A stretch of DNA of 64,000 nucleotides from Epiperipatus broadwayi (taxonomy: Eukaryota; Onychophora; Udeonychophora; Euonychophora; Peripatidae), in assembly GCA_028023455.1 (NCBI GenBank), contig JAQFVV010000032.1, forward strand, positions 4,257,366-4,321,365. The letters are read 5' to 3'. Positions 1 to 12,469 of this stretch are shown one piece after another; the first letter of the stretch is position 1, and each line of letters begins with the position of its first letter. The position numbers and the translations under genes are program-made. The notes below the pieces were generated by a model, which saw only the letters and a list, made by a program, of their open reading frames with translations, was not told the origin of the DNA and did not search any database.

Positions 1-1189
1 ATTTTTCTGCCATGTTTTATTATTAAAACAAAAGTTTTACATAGCTGAATTTCAATAATGCCACCTAATTTCTATAATTTTTATCTGATGGCCCAGTATT
101 TAATTAATATATATGTTGCTTAAAAAATATATTGGCAATTTAAATATACAAAATCTTATTACTTATTCTTCTCACTTTATTTTTCTTCTATTCTACATTA
201 CTGTTCAACAACATTTTCTTTCCAATTTCAGTCAATCACTTTATAATCCAATCTCTTGAAATTTATTATGTCAATTTCTTTCTGCATCTTATAATAGAAT
301 ATTATCTTTTTGAGTTATTAGGGTTTATATTTAACTTATAATAATATTGAATAATTATATACAAGATTAAATTAATCATCATAGAATTATATTACTTATA
401 ATTCTTGCAATAATATTTTTGATAATAAAAATTGTTCAGTTCTATTTTGTTTTTATTATTCATAATCTGAATAGCAAACAATATGTTCCTTGAATTTAAA
501 TTGCACAGTCCATATTTTTCTAATTCATGATTAAGCTTTCTAGGACTCAAGTTTTTTAACAGTTAAAGTTTTAATCTTCTCTGTAAATCATTATTTTGTT
601 TTATATACCAACAACAGAAATACTATTGAGTCATGTCATACACTTTAACAATATTTGAAATATTGACGATCTTTCTAGATTTTAATCTAAAAGATCTATC
701 TTCCAATAATTTATAATCATATTTTTTTCTGCCTATTGTTTGTTCCCAAGCAGTTTAAAGTGCATTTTATTGTTTATATGACTGCAATTAACTGAAGATA
801 ATATAAATTTTATGTTGCTGTAGTCAAATGTAGATATTAGCACTAAAAGATTATAAAAAATAAACATAATGCATAAAATAATAATCACAAAATTGGTACA
901 TATTTTTGTATAATGAAAAATTCAATATATGAATCAATATAAGTGATAGGTGAACCAGATCAAATCTAACAATGAAATGCCAAATTACCAAATCTTATAT
1001 TTACTAATAAATACATGAGAAATTGATATTTGGAGCAATTTTGTAAAAGAATATCTTTTTAGATTATATACACTAGCAGTCTTTTATTCAGATAAAAAAA
1101 TGTTTATATGGCTTTTTATTTTAATAAATTTTTTTATGGAAATCAATTTTTTATTGAGGTACATGTTTACTATTATCCATAATATAGAC
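1..1189. other. AT-rich DNA, no feature seen
   Basis: Very AT-rich sequence with no open frame of useful length, no recognisable element end and no tandem array. It forms the left flank of the hAT element that begins at 1190. I see nothing here that supports a gene. Confidence 0.6.
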
Positions 1190-3659
1190 CAGAGATGGGC
1201 AAATGTTTTTAGAAGTGGGACAAAATAAAACATTTTGGCAGGTCAATATAATTTATTATAAAATACAATAAAGAGTCAAAAAAATATTATATTTTGAAAA
1301 TTCTTTACTAATAATGTGATGAATGAAGCTGTGACTGCATTTACAAAAGTTTCTCATAAACTGTTCAAATTGGGATGTATTGATTCTGAGAAGTGAAGTT
1401 AAATGCTTATCTGTCAGTCTGTTTCTAATACAACTCTTTCAGAGTTTGATTATAGAAAACACCTGTTAACATATATATGATAAAGCAAACATAGCACTAA
1501 CTTTCTGGGTATGAGATATCAGATTTGGAAAACTTGATTTTGCCAAAGATTTGTAGAATTCTAATTTTGGGACATTGAAAAACAACTGTTTGAAGTAACT
1601 GTTAGATTGCAATTCAATTAATTCAAGCTGCAAGTCTAATCTCACTACTTCACAGGCTACCTTAAAGGGCATGCTGAAAATATCCAAGTCTTTTTCAATG
1701 GCACTGAAAGATGAAGTTTTCTCAGGTCATCTCCATAGCTCTTATGCTTGTCTTTATTAACTGGGGTTATGGAATATAAACTCTGGAAGTGAGACAAGTC
1801 ATTCTTGGCTAGATGATTAGCAAACATAACAAGTTGTATTTTAAAACCTCTGAGATGGTCCCAGATATTGTTGATAAATTGATTTTTCCTTGCATTTTGA
1901 CATTCAACTTGTTCATGTGACAAAGATAATCTGTGAAATATGCAAAGTATTAAAGCCATACTGTATCTTCTGACATTTCACACTCCACAGATTACCATTT
2001 CTTATAGAAGAATGATACTATCTCATTTTTCAACCACTAAAGTCATTCAAAAATGCATCCTGTACTAAACTACCTTACTTTCATGTAATACAGCATCAGA
2101 GTCTTCAGATTGCAAGGATTCAAGATAATCTTGAAATTTTCTGTGAGTAAACCCACAAGATCAAATAGTATTTACAAGCTTCATATTTACATGAAGTACA
2201 GGTTTCATATTCAAGGCAGATTTACACAGGGCATCTTGATGTATAACGCAATGTAGAAAGACAACATTGTTAATAGGATATTTTTGATTAAAAATTCCAA
2301 CAAATTCAGATTTTGTTCCCTGTCATACCTTGTGCTTCATCAATCATAATATTGCATATGTTCACTATGGGTACTTTTAAAGTTGAAAGCCCTTCCAGAA
2401 ATTCATAAAAAATATCAGACCTTGTTGTTCCCTTTAACAATTGTATGCATGCCAATTACTCAATAATGGAAAAGTTTTTATTTTCACATCATAAATAATG
2501 CTAGCTCAGCAGTATCATTTATATCAGTGCTTTTATCCATAATATTGGAGAATTTAAATTGTTCAATCTTTGATTCAAACTGTGATGTCAGATTTTTATT
2601 TATGGCTTCAACTTTAGAAGCACAGTTTTTCAAAATAATCTTACAGTTTCAAAATCTTTTTTTCTTGTCAGGTCATAAAACAGCACAAATATGGAGCATA
2701 CAATGTTTAACAAATTCATCATCAAAGAGAGCTTTATTACTTTTACCAATATTGTATACTACAATATAACCTGCACATGTAGCTATTTTCTGAGAACTAT
2801 TTATTTTCTTTAAAAAAATTGGGTGATAAGATATTTTTTTTTGCAAAGATCTGCTTTTATTTTCCTTTCATATTTCTATATTGCTTCATAATTAAAATTT
2901 TTATGCTCAGAAGTGAAATGGTAGGAAATGTATTCTTTGAAGACTGCTATAATTGCATTGCAGATGAGAAACAGTGGTTTATCTTTTCAACTGTGAAAAA
3001 GTGACTTTCAGATCCATTCATCTTTGAAAACATGACACTCAGAATTAACTTTACAATTTTTAGTATTTTGGGATTGAAATATTTTACGAATATCCACAAT
3101 AAAACTAACAAGCACTAACAATAATATTACTTTTAATAATTTCACTACTATGGCATTAACTTTCAACATTTATGAAGTTGGAATGCATCGGTTTGTTCAC
3201 CATTTTTTTATTCAATGGTAGGTTCCCATTTTGCGCACATTTTCAAACTGACAACATATGTTGTTATGTGGACAAGTATTAGTGCCTCTGTTATTATTAA
3301 TATAAACTTGTAAGTAATAAATTCAAATTCTTCTTTCAAAGTTTTTTTTAAAATTTAAATATAAAAGCAACTACATATATTTTAATAATTTTATGTATAT
3401 TTATTAGGGTGAGTTCCATTTTTTGCACATGCAAAAGTTTTTAAATCAATTTCTATATAAATTTTTACAACTATATTTCACATATGTAAAAAATATTCAA
3501 ATTTTCACATATAAAAAAAATTGAGCATGCCCTTAAATGAATTTTTTAAAACATTGAAATTGACAATTTCTATACTATTGCTTTAAAATCTGCAGCGAGC
3601 TGGATAGAATCTCTACTTAGGTTGTATCTGGACCATGGGCCATAGTTTTCCCAGTCCTA
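1190..3659 (-). mobile_element. Decayed hAT DNA transposon (GTF2IRD2/ZBED-like group)
   Basis: The left end begins CAGAGATGGGCAAA and the right end, read in reverse complement, begins TAGGACTGGGAAAA. This is an imperfect terminal inverted repeat of the CAG..TGGGCAAA type known from many hAT elements. The flanks ATATAGAC (1182-1189) and GTATAGAT (3660-3667) agree at 6 of 8 positions, compatible with an aged 8-bp target duplication. The interior encodes pieces of a hAT transposase on the minus strand. The length of about 2.47 kb suits an autonomous element without introns. The exact ends are my best reading. The element is dead because the transposase frame is broken many times. Confidence 0.8.
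1300..2765 (-). pseudogene. hAT transposase pseudogene, GTF2IRD2-like
   Basis: The frame is broken but ordered pieces of one protein can be followed on the minus strand. At about 2670-2760 there is an N-proximal block with the motif DDEFVKHCML followed by a stop. At about 2095-2330 there is a block with HCVIHQDALC and, after a stop, THRKFQDYL. At 1657-1959 there is a block like the helical middle region. At 1466-1687 there is a dimerisation-domain piece with LQLELIELQ, FYKSL and FPNL, followed around 1375-1420 by RLTDKHLTSLLRI. This order is characteristic of the domesticated GTF2IRD2 C-terminal region and of related free-living hAT transposases, which cut and paste DNA. I saw no intact BED finger. 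Stops and frameshifts throughout make it a non-functional relic. Confidence 0.85.
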
Positions 3660-3667
3660 GTATAGAT

Positions 3668-4520
3668 TATGAAAATAATTTTTAAACAAATAAAATAAGC
3701 ACTAGATGATGTTGCAAAAGATAGTACATAACATGAAACAACAACAAAAAAAAAGAATAGCTATATAATTTATACATAATGTTTTTTGAATTATTTGCAT
3801 TTTATAGTGTGTGAAACAAGTATTGTATAGAATGCCTAAAACTTCAAGATAATCTGTAATTAAAAATCATCTTTGTACATTTTCTAGATATTTTGTAGAT
3901 TACTGAATTTGTTATAAGTATGGAATGGTCAAACTGCAGCAAGAAAGTTAATCATGATTACAATCAGACTGTTATTTGTTTATAATCAAATATTATTTTT
4001 ATCGTAATTCAATATGATCAAGGCACATGTCATAAGAGCTGGTTTTCTTCATTTTCTATACTAAATGACCCTCATCATGGCTACCTAACAACATTGTGCT
4101 ATTTTGTGTCTTTTTAATTTTTCAAGTTAATAAAATTTTCTCATTTCTCTTGTGTACTGAATTAGTTTGATTTCACGTGTGTAACTTTGCCAAAAAAAAC
4201 AAACAAACTACACATTTTTTAGTATACCTGTGCTTTATATACAATAAATTAGTTTCATATATCAGTAATATATAAACTAAGAAATGTTTATGTAAGTCTG
4301 GATTTATTATGTTATCTTGTACCTGAATTCAGATATTAAAATTTAAGTGTACATAGTTATACGTTTACATTAATAGATCTGATATATTAATTTGTCTGGG
4401 TGAGATAATTGTTCAGTAAATCAAACCTTTGTAACATTATAATATATGGATATTATTTATAGAATTATTATTAATAAGGGTATAAATAGATGTTTAACAT
4501 TTACTAGTATATGTTATATA
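3668..4520. other. AT-rich DNA, no feature seen
   Basis: AT-rich intergenic sequence between the hAT relic and a fold-back repeat. No coding potential, RNA gene or element terminus is visible. Confidence 0.5.
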
Positions 4521-4523
4521 TAG

Positions 4524-4697
4524 GGGTTTGAACTCAGACTTTCACACAACCCTCAACTATTCACACTATTTCATACTGCTGACACACTTGATCACACACA
4601 TTGAAAAGATAAATAATCACCAAGCATGTCAGCAGTATGAGATAGCATGGATATTTGAGGGTTATGTGAAAGTCTGAGTTCAAATCCCTTTTGTATT
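4524..4697. repeat. Fold-back repeat made of two inverted family A ends
   Basis: The left arm starts GGGGTTTGAACTCAGACTTT and the right arm, read in reverse complement, starts AGGGATTTGAACTCAGACTT. The arms stay alike for about 70 bp and meet near a short unpaired centre. The same terminal sequence occurs at one end of the dispersed family A repeats between 30.7 and 53.6 kb, so this is a head-to-head pair of truncated family A ends. It would form a long hairpin as single-stranded DNA or RNA. Confidence 0.8.
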
Positions 4698-4699
4698 AC

Positions 4700-6884
4700 A
4701 TATTGGAATGCAGTTATAAAAAAGTCAATACCATAGAAACAAAAATCATATATCAATCTATGTTATGTAATTAGATGTAATTAATTGTTTAAAATTTTGT
4801 TTATTTTAGTAAAAATTATTAAATAATTATAATAAAGGAGGATAAACAATAGGCTAGTAAAATATTTATATGAAAGTAATCACATATGTTTATTATAAGA
4901 AGATGCAATCTGTATATGTTCAAATATAATATTGAAACAATAGATTGGTATTTAAACTTTGATCTTATATTCAACTATAAATTAATATAAGTATTGTCAA
5001 TGGAGTTATAATTAATCCTAATTTGTAAGTCAGTGTAATCTAATATTAATAAGAAACGTATGAAACAAGTATAGATTGGAAATAGGAAGTTAGAAGCTGA
5101 GTTGTTTAAATAAGATGAAGATAAGGATTTCTTATTTTAGGATGTATCAAAGAGTGTTCTGTTAATATTTAGCATAGTATCATAAATTGTAAATGGTAAT
5201 TATTTCAGGAGAAGATAAGTTATCATATTTGAGAGTCTATAGTATAAATTTTTCATTTTTTTATATTTAGTTATAGAGTTTGATAATAAAGCCATGGGAA
5301 AATTGAGTGCAATATCAGGAAAAAAATCAATGATTTTATAATTATTGAATTATTATCTTATACTTAGTGTAAGGTAAAAAGAAAGATCAAATAATAAATG
5401 TCATAAGATATAAAAACAGATAAATATATAATATTTCATAATATAACAATAAGATTATTTTATTTAAGAAAGAAAACAATAATACATATTTTTAAATCTT
5501 CTATTTTTGAAGTATAATCTATGAGGGTAATTGGTGTAAATAAAATTCATAAAAAGGGACTGATTATTTAATAAATGCACTTGATTTTGTTATATAAGAA
5601 ATAAATTTTGAATAGAACAATATGACCATATCTTGTGAAAATGGAGTATTTAATTTTAAATATCTATAATTGTAATTAAGAGAAATATAAATATTTAAAT
5701 GTCCACATATGTTGTATTATATTGTTATATAATATTATTAAAACTGTTATTTATTAGTTCAAAATGATTATTAAAAGATTTTGTAAATAATATGTTAATA
5801 AAGTTAATGTTTATAAGTTGAACTAAATAATTAGAGTGGTATTTCTTTTGTCTGAGTCATCATCTCAATGCCATCTTTGGAGAGTACTAGTTGTAAAATA
5901 CACATTAATTAAAGGGTGCAATCTAAAATTTGAATAAGAAACCCTTAAAATACAAATAATGTATAATAACTTTAAAAGAATAACATTTTGTAAAAGATAC
6001 ATTAATTTATTTCAATTTACCTTGATCACGTAAGTCGTTAATAAAATAAATTGTAAATCTATTAAAGTATGTTTATTTATAATAAGATCAGACTATATAT
6101 AAATTACTTATTATTTGGAGTTACGATTACAATTTAGATAACAGTAGTTATTTATTAAAATATTAGAGAACATAAATATAAAATAGTTATAATTTTAGTT
6201 ATAGATTAAAGTGGGGTCTTTTCTTAGTTAATACACTACTTTTTGAGTTAAATAAAATCTCTTGATATCTTATAGAAGGAATGAATAGCTAATTAAAATC
6301 AATGATAATCCTGAGATCTTATGATAATATTAGTATTATGGTTATTATTAATTATAATTTTATAAAAGAAGTAGTAATAAAAAATAAATATACAATAAAA
6401 TGGTAGTTTATACTTAGTAATTAATTTAATTTCAATGATTATAAATGTTTTATATTTATTTAAGTATTGTTGTTAGTCGTGGGAATATTTAGATACTTAA
6501 TAAGGAGGGAGGGTCTTAGTGTTCTTATATCATTGAGCAAATATTTTGGTATTTGTTTAATGTTAAAACGTATGTGATCTTGTTTAATAGGGTCTCATAA
6601 TGGCTAGTATAAATTAAATATAATTTAGAATTAATTAAGTGTATAAAATTGTTCCTAGATAAATAAAAGTTTAGCCTAATTTAGGGACTTGTCATTTTTT
6701 CTAGGGGTCATTGTTATATTGGCAAAGTACTATATATATATATTGTGACTTTTTTTTTCATAGAATATAAATTGATCTTTTTACAGTGCATTTAAAATTA
6801 TATATAAAAATATTAGACTGGAACAATAAACTTTAAACCTTAAAACATGTTTTAAGGTTTAATACCAATCCTGTCTTATAGAAA
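4700..6884. other. AT-rich unclassified DNA
   Basis: About 2.2 kb of AT-rich sequence. No long frame, terminal repeat or RNA signature is seen. A small (TA)n tract lies near 6731. The base composition resembles 49-52.5 kb, but I could not establish homology by eye. Confidence 0.4.
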
Positions 6885-7205
6885 GATGGTGGTTATAGTG
6901 ATAAAAGAGCCAAAGACACCAAAATGTATGGGTGCTGAACTGAGTTCAGACCCATATGACTATACAAGCTACTGAGCTTAGATTGAAAATATCTGTGTGT
7001 TTTCAATTTTATTCTCTTCGTTTTGTAGTTATGTATAGATAAAAGGTGGCTGTTGGAGGGTTGTATTAGATCATAAGATCTAGGTGCAGTGCTCTCGGAT
7101 CCAAGGCTCCTAACTGATGAAGGCCATAAACCAGAAACTAGTTTGGGGATATTGGATGAGTAGGCACTAGATGGGGATTTTATCCACAAACCTTCTGGCA
7201 TCCAT
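6885..7205. repeat. Dispersed repeat, family B (SINE-like)
   Basis: This segment is less AT-rich than its flanks. It contains GAACTGAGTTCAGACCCATA followed by TGACTAT, which resembles GAATTTGGTTCAGTCCCATA followed by TAGCTAT in the inverted repeat at 15.1-16.2 kb. The GGTTCAGTCCC core in that copy looks like a tRNA B box, so a tRNA-related SINE is possible. The open frame here is not recognisable as a protein and I do not call it coding. Confidence 0.45.
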
Positions 7206-10200
7206 TAATTACTCTGTCTTGTTTAGAGTGGCACTACTGTATGGAGAGAGTTTTGCTTATTTTAACAATAAACTTTTATTAGTCTTTATTATGCATAACT
7301 TTTATTTAAAAAAAATCAGGTATATTATTGATTCTAATTTTCTGATATCTAACTTAGTTTCCAAAATCAGTTGGTTTTAATTCATTCAAAAACATTAACT
7401 GGTTTGACTATTTGTTTCTTAGTATATACTACTTATTTTTACCTTTTTACTTAACATAATTTATAAATCTTTGTATTATGTTTAAAAATTAATACTATTT
7501 CAATAAATAAACTTGATTTATGTGATATAATAAAATATATTTACTTAAAAAAATAACATCCTGAATAAATCTACAAATCAGCATTAAAGTTTTTCTGATG
7601 GTAAAGTATGCTATTACAGAAACAATACTAAATCATAATTACAAGAACCTTATTTACAAATCATAAGTAAAAAATAAATACATTGACATAACAATATTTG
7701 CATTAAATTTAGTATTAAATTTTATAATAAAAATATTTTTAATTTCCAATGGTTATTCAAGTCTACTTAATATTAATTAGGATTCATTAAAGTTTGCAGC
7801 TCTAAAATTGAGACTAGAATAAGATAAACTACCACAAACTATAAGATCAAATGTTGTTGTTTAATCATGACACTATTATCTAATTATTTTTCCTGATATT
7901 AGTTATCCAACCATAATGCACACATTTTACTATATTGACTTGCATAGTTATCATAAATAAGTTGTACAATTAAATCTCAAAATACATATATAAAAGACTT
8001 TAAGCTTTGGATATGTGAAGTACTGTCTACATTAAATTCTCTCTGTTGAAAAACATATTAATTAAAGTAACTAAGCAGTAAAATAACTGAATGAACTAAT
8101 TGCATTTTATTGTTATTAGTAATGGTTTGCTGTTATTTAGTATCCAACTAATTAATATTTACTAAGGCTGTAACCTCAGGAATATGCGTCCACCTAATCC
8201 TAATTTATTTTATTATCCCAAATGTATAGCCATATCTTAAACAACATTTCTTATCAGACAATTTTTTTTAAAAATCCTCATAAAGTTTTTTCTTTAATGA
8301 AATACAACATTCAATTGTTTAATAATTGTAAAAAAAACAACATGCTATATAATTTGATAAAATATTGAATTAATTTTACAAAGATAGAATAATAATCTCT
8401 AATTAGCCTCGATTCTAAAAATTTGGTCAAGTTTTACAAACATCAAAAGTGAAATTACTATTTTAAAAGTTATAATTGTTTCTAAAATTCTAATACACAT
8501 TCTTGTTTACTTGGGGTTTTTTTTTTGCTACAAATGTTAAAACAAGATTTACTTAATAAACATTTACGACATGTGCAGGAAAGAGTACAAAAATGCTATA
8601 ATTTTCTAGAAATTTAACAGAGGATCGCATGAGAAAGTTAACAAGGTGAAAGGAAGTAATTCATTAAGACTGATAAAAAAAAAACTAAAAATATTTTAGA
8701 TTCGTTTCTTATTAAAATTCTTTTCATTTTTTTCTAATTTCTAACAAAATCAATAAAATGAATTATGTAAAAAACTTAATGAATTTAAAATACAAAATGT
8801 AAAAAGCTGTATTTGTATATATATAGTTAGCATCCACACAATATATATTTTGTTGTTTTTATTTAAGTAAGTCACACATATTAATACAGTTTATCTTAGA
8901 CATAAACATTCTGGTAAGAAAAATTATATAAATCTCTCGATTGATTTCAATTACATTCTGATCTACACATAGAAATGACAATAAAATAAAAAAATATATT
9001 TATCATTAATAAAGTAAGGCATAATATATTTGAAAAGAAGCATTTTTTTAATGTATTATTTTAATGTAGTCAAAACTATCATGTCTTATTGCTTTGTCAG
9101 AAAGCTGGTTTTTTTTTTTTTTTGGTGTTCTGTCTTACTTTGATTATTGAACTTAATATACATAAAATATGCTATTTCCTAACATCTTGCATATTAGCAC
9201 ACATTCCCAGTGCTTAACATTTGCTTTGAAGTTTTACAAAATGAAGAATAATCAAAGTAAGTTTTACTATTATATTATACACAGTATTGGTAATTACTGA
9301 ATGATGAAAGATTGGATTTTCTATCGTGTATTATCTTTAGATAAAAATAGATATTCATTTATAAACTAACATTAGAATTCTAACTGCATTGATATGAACT
9401 AACTATAAAAAAATATTAAATTTGATTGACAATTGAAGAAAAAACCCTGCAAGTTTTTTTTAAATCTGTAATGTAAACCCCATAAACAGCATCTTGTACT
9501 GCTCCTAAGAAGAGTTTGTTTTATATAAATATCATTTCAAATGTGATTTCTTTTATTATAAGAATTATTTACAATAACTATTAACAGATTTGTATAAAAA
9601 ATATAGCCATAAAATTGTAAAAAATGGACAAATAAAATTAATTTTGTTTAATTGAATTTAGTTCTTTGCTTTCTTACAATCAATTATTACAATGAAATTT
9701 GCTTTTTATTATTGTAATTATTAGTTGCAATATGTTTTATAATATTTGTCTTAAAAAGTATTTAAAAAATAGCAATTATTTGCATTAGATGAAGAAAATT
9801 TACAGCCCTTTATATTGCAAGTGGTCTGAGATGCCACTAAATTTAAAAAAAGGGGCACAGAATTTATGATTACATGTACTAAATTCAAACTAATATCATT
9901 TTTGCAAAACAGAAATATATTTTGAAATGAGATGGACATCTGCTCAATTAAAAAAAATTATATGAAATTAAGGTATGTGAAAATTTAAACATGTCTCATA
10001 TACTAGTTGTAGCCATTGAAGATTAGTCTAGCATGAGCAACATCATGGGGATAGTAAATGGCTGCACTATCATGATATTCTAAGGCTTTTGTTACATATT
10101 TATAAGTAAATAAATAATTAAAATAATCTTAAATAAGTGTTTAAAACAAAGTTTTTTAGGGAACAATAAATAAAAAGACATTATTTATTTGTACAATCAA

Positions 10201-10780
10201 TCACAAGTTGATGACTTTATCTTCCAGTTAAAATTAGTTTGATATGCAGCAACTTGACAAAGTTTCAAGTTTTAACCAAAAGTCATAGACAAAACAGATA
10301 TTATACATATTAAATCCAGTTTAATTTTTCTGTTTTAACTTACTGAAATATATATTTTAAAACATAAAATATCAATAAAAATGATAAAAAGTTACATGTA
10401 CAATGTAACATTATTTCATAGTCTGCACAGATTAGCACAATGATGAGAATGTATTTCCAATTAACAAAAATACAGCCATTTTATAAAGCTTCAGTATCAT
10501 TTGAGTTTCATTTTTCTTGGAGATATATATATATAGATAAACAGAGCATAACAATTTAGTAATAATTTGTCCTAATGCTATTTAATATCTTTTTATAAAT
10601 TGCAAAACAATATTTTTTTTAAACTAAGATGACAACTTAGTGGTGAGAATTTTGGAAGGTTTAATTTTTTTTGTTTTGAGAATAGTTGGACAGCAATTTA
10701 TCAAACAATGATTGCATGAATACCCTGGCTAACTACAGTAATTATCTGAAAATAATCTTAAGTTTAGAAATTTTCATTTA
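7206..10780. other. AT-rich DNA, nothing recognised
   Basis: Roughly 3.6 kb with homopolymer runs and short AT-rich motifs only. A slightly less AT-rich patch at about 9760-10090 has a short minus-strand frame that I do not recognise and do not call. No element ends were found. Confidence 0.45.
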
Positions 10781-10782
10781 GA

Positions 10783-11575
10783 TGATTAACTTAAATAGTT
10801 TTTTTTTTTTATATGTCATAGCATCGGCCAGGACGCGAACCCACAACTGTCTGCAACCAACTACTTGCTTGCATGGCGGCTGCGATACCTCTCGGCTAAC
10901 GATGCAAGACAACTTAAATAGTTTAGATTGCACTTTATGCAAAAAGTCAAGCTTGTCTCAATCTTATTACAAGTTATATGATTTAGCGCTTTCAGAGACC
11001 CCGTGTCTCCATAATCATAGCCTACTTTTAACTGAAGTTTAATTTTGGTTTATGTAAAATTTTATGCAAATTTTATAATGACCATTCCCTGGAGACTGCA
11101 AAGCACAACTCCCCTCTGTCCACTGCACAATCATCATTTGCAATAAAGCATGCCTCTTAATTTTTCGTTTTATATCATTGCATTCTGTGCATAGTGCCCT
11201 TGCCATAGTGGGTTCGAACACATGGCCTGTTGTTTTTTGGTGCTCAAAGAATATGGATTTGTTTTCATTGTTATTTATAGCTTTCCTGTACAAATAATGA
11301 TGTTGAGATGTTCTTGTTGTAATGGGGGGGGGGCGTGCTTTGCAGTCTCCAGGGAATGGTCGTTATAAAATTTGCATAAAATTTTACATAAACCAAAACT
11401 AAACTTCAGTTAAAAGTAGGCTATGATTATGGAGACACAGGGCTCTGAAAGCGCTAAGCCATATATAACTTGTAATAAGATTGAGACAAGCTTCACTTTT
11501 TTGCGTAAAGCGCAATCTAAACTATTTACTAATCAAAGGTGAAATAAAAAACTAGTATTTTATTTCAATGATTAA
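10783..11575. mobile_element. Non-autonomous TIR element with about 200-bp arms
   Basis: The left arm (about 10912-11115) and right arm (about 11337-11536) are inverted copies. Each begins AAATAGTTTAGATTGC and runs through shared blocks such as AATCTTATTACAAG, TAAAAGTAGGCTATGATTAT (one orientation) and TCCCTGGAGACTGCAAAGCA. ATGATTAACTTAA occurs at 10783 and again at about 11563, so the outer limits may lie there. The 220-bp centre has no recognisable protein. The long arms with short core fit a MITE of an unassigned superfamily. The left arm is interrupted by a tRNA-like retrosequence. Confidence 0.75.
10802..10910 (-). mobile_element. tRNA-derived retrosequence with poly(A) and 14-bp target duplication
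   Basis: Read on the minus strand, this is a tRNA-like sequence. A GCATCG start can pair with a CGATGC end (six acceptor pairs). An A-box match, TAGCCGAGAGG, lies in the D-arm position, and a B-box match, GGTTCGCGTCC, lies in the T-arm position. A short tail and a run of A follow. The direct repeat AACTTAAATAGTTT flanks it at 10788-10801 and 10911-10924, the mark of LINE-mediated insertion. The roughly 85-nt tRNA-like body suggests a parent with a long variable arm, but the anticodon arm is too degraded to assign. It is either a very short SINE or a tRNA retropseudogene. It sits inside the left end of the TIR element and is therefore younger than it. Confidence 0.8.
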
Positions 11576-11900
11576 CTTAAGTTTTACCAGATTTTAATCC
11601 CAAATCATATCATGATAAATAAAATCATTAACATATTATATCTTAAATGATTTCTTTATATATGTATAAATATATAAAGACAAATCTTTTTGTATTGCCT
11701 AGTTTGCAAAAAAATAAAAGTTTTATATACATATTCCTATATAAAAAAAGATATAATTAACCATTTTCACTGATATATATATATATATAAGAAAAGTCAG
11801 ATTTTCTCTTACTCATCTTGTTTTCATACATATCTTAGTGCAATATATATATAAAATAAAGTTACTGTTAACACTAACTGAAATAATCATAGGAATATCT

Positions 11901-12015
11901 AAACCATTATACAATTACAAATATCCAGTAACTCCCTCTGTTTAAAAGTCTATATCTCAATAATAGACTTTTAAACAGAGGTCGTTACTGGATATTTATA
12001 ATTGTATAATGGTTT
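11901..12015. repeat. 115-bp palindrome
   Basis: Left arm 11901-11952 (AAACCATTATACAATTA...) and right arm 11962-12015 are near-perfect inverted copies around a loop of about 9 nt. It directly abuts the (TA)n tract that begins at about 12018. It may be a small fold-back element or a repair-generated inversion at a fragile AT site. Confidence 0.85.

Positions 12016-12017
<2 letters not shown>

Positions 12018-12100
<83 letters not shown>
12018..12100. repeat. (TA)n microsatellite
   Basis: About 40 uninterrupted TA units. It lies at the 3' side of the minus-strand LINE, the position where such LINEs often end in a simple-repeat tail. Open frames translating it as Tyr-Ile repeats are artefacts. 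Confidence 0.95.
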
Positions 12101-12102
<2 letters not shown>

Positions 12103-12469
12103 ATTGCATAAGAGCCTGTATTCATTATCATTTTCAACCATTATCAATCCACTGCAGGATGGTCTCTCCAAGTTCAATTCATCTTCTTGAATCTCTAGTC
12201 TTTCTTCTCCACAATACCCCCACACACTTTCTTATTTCATCCATTTATTTCACGCGATCTTTTTCTAGGTTTTGTCTATATTCTCTTAGAATTCAGTCTA
12301 AAATTTCAGCTGTCTATCTATTATCATCGCTTCTACTCATATGTCCAACTCAATTCCACTTTAGTCTCTTAATTCTTGCAATGATGTTAGTAATACTTGT
12401 TTGTTTTCTTACCCATGTATTTTGTTTTGGATCTTTTTTTTTTTTGCTACTCCTAACATGCATCTCTTA

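Noticed and set aside
10811-10905. Functional tRNA gene
   Set aside because: Mismatched T stem, unresolvable anticodon arm, poly(A) and target duplication all indicate a retrosequence.
11971-12225. Open frames of Tyr-Ile repeats on both strands (also near 24829-25035, 29731-29937, 55724-55930 and 62153-62341)
   Set aside because: They are translations of (TA)n, (TAA)n or (AC)n microsatellites and appear in several frames and both strands.
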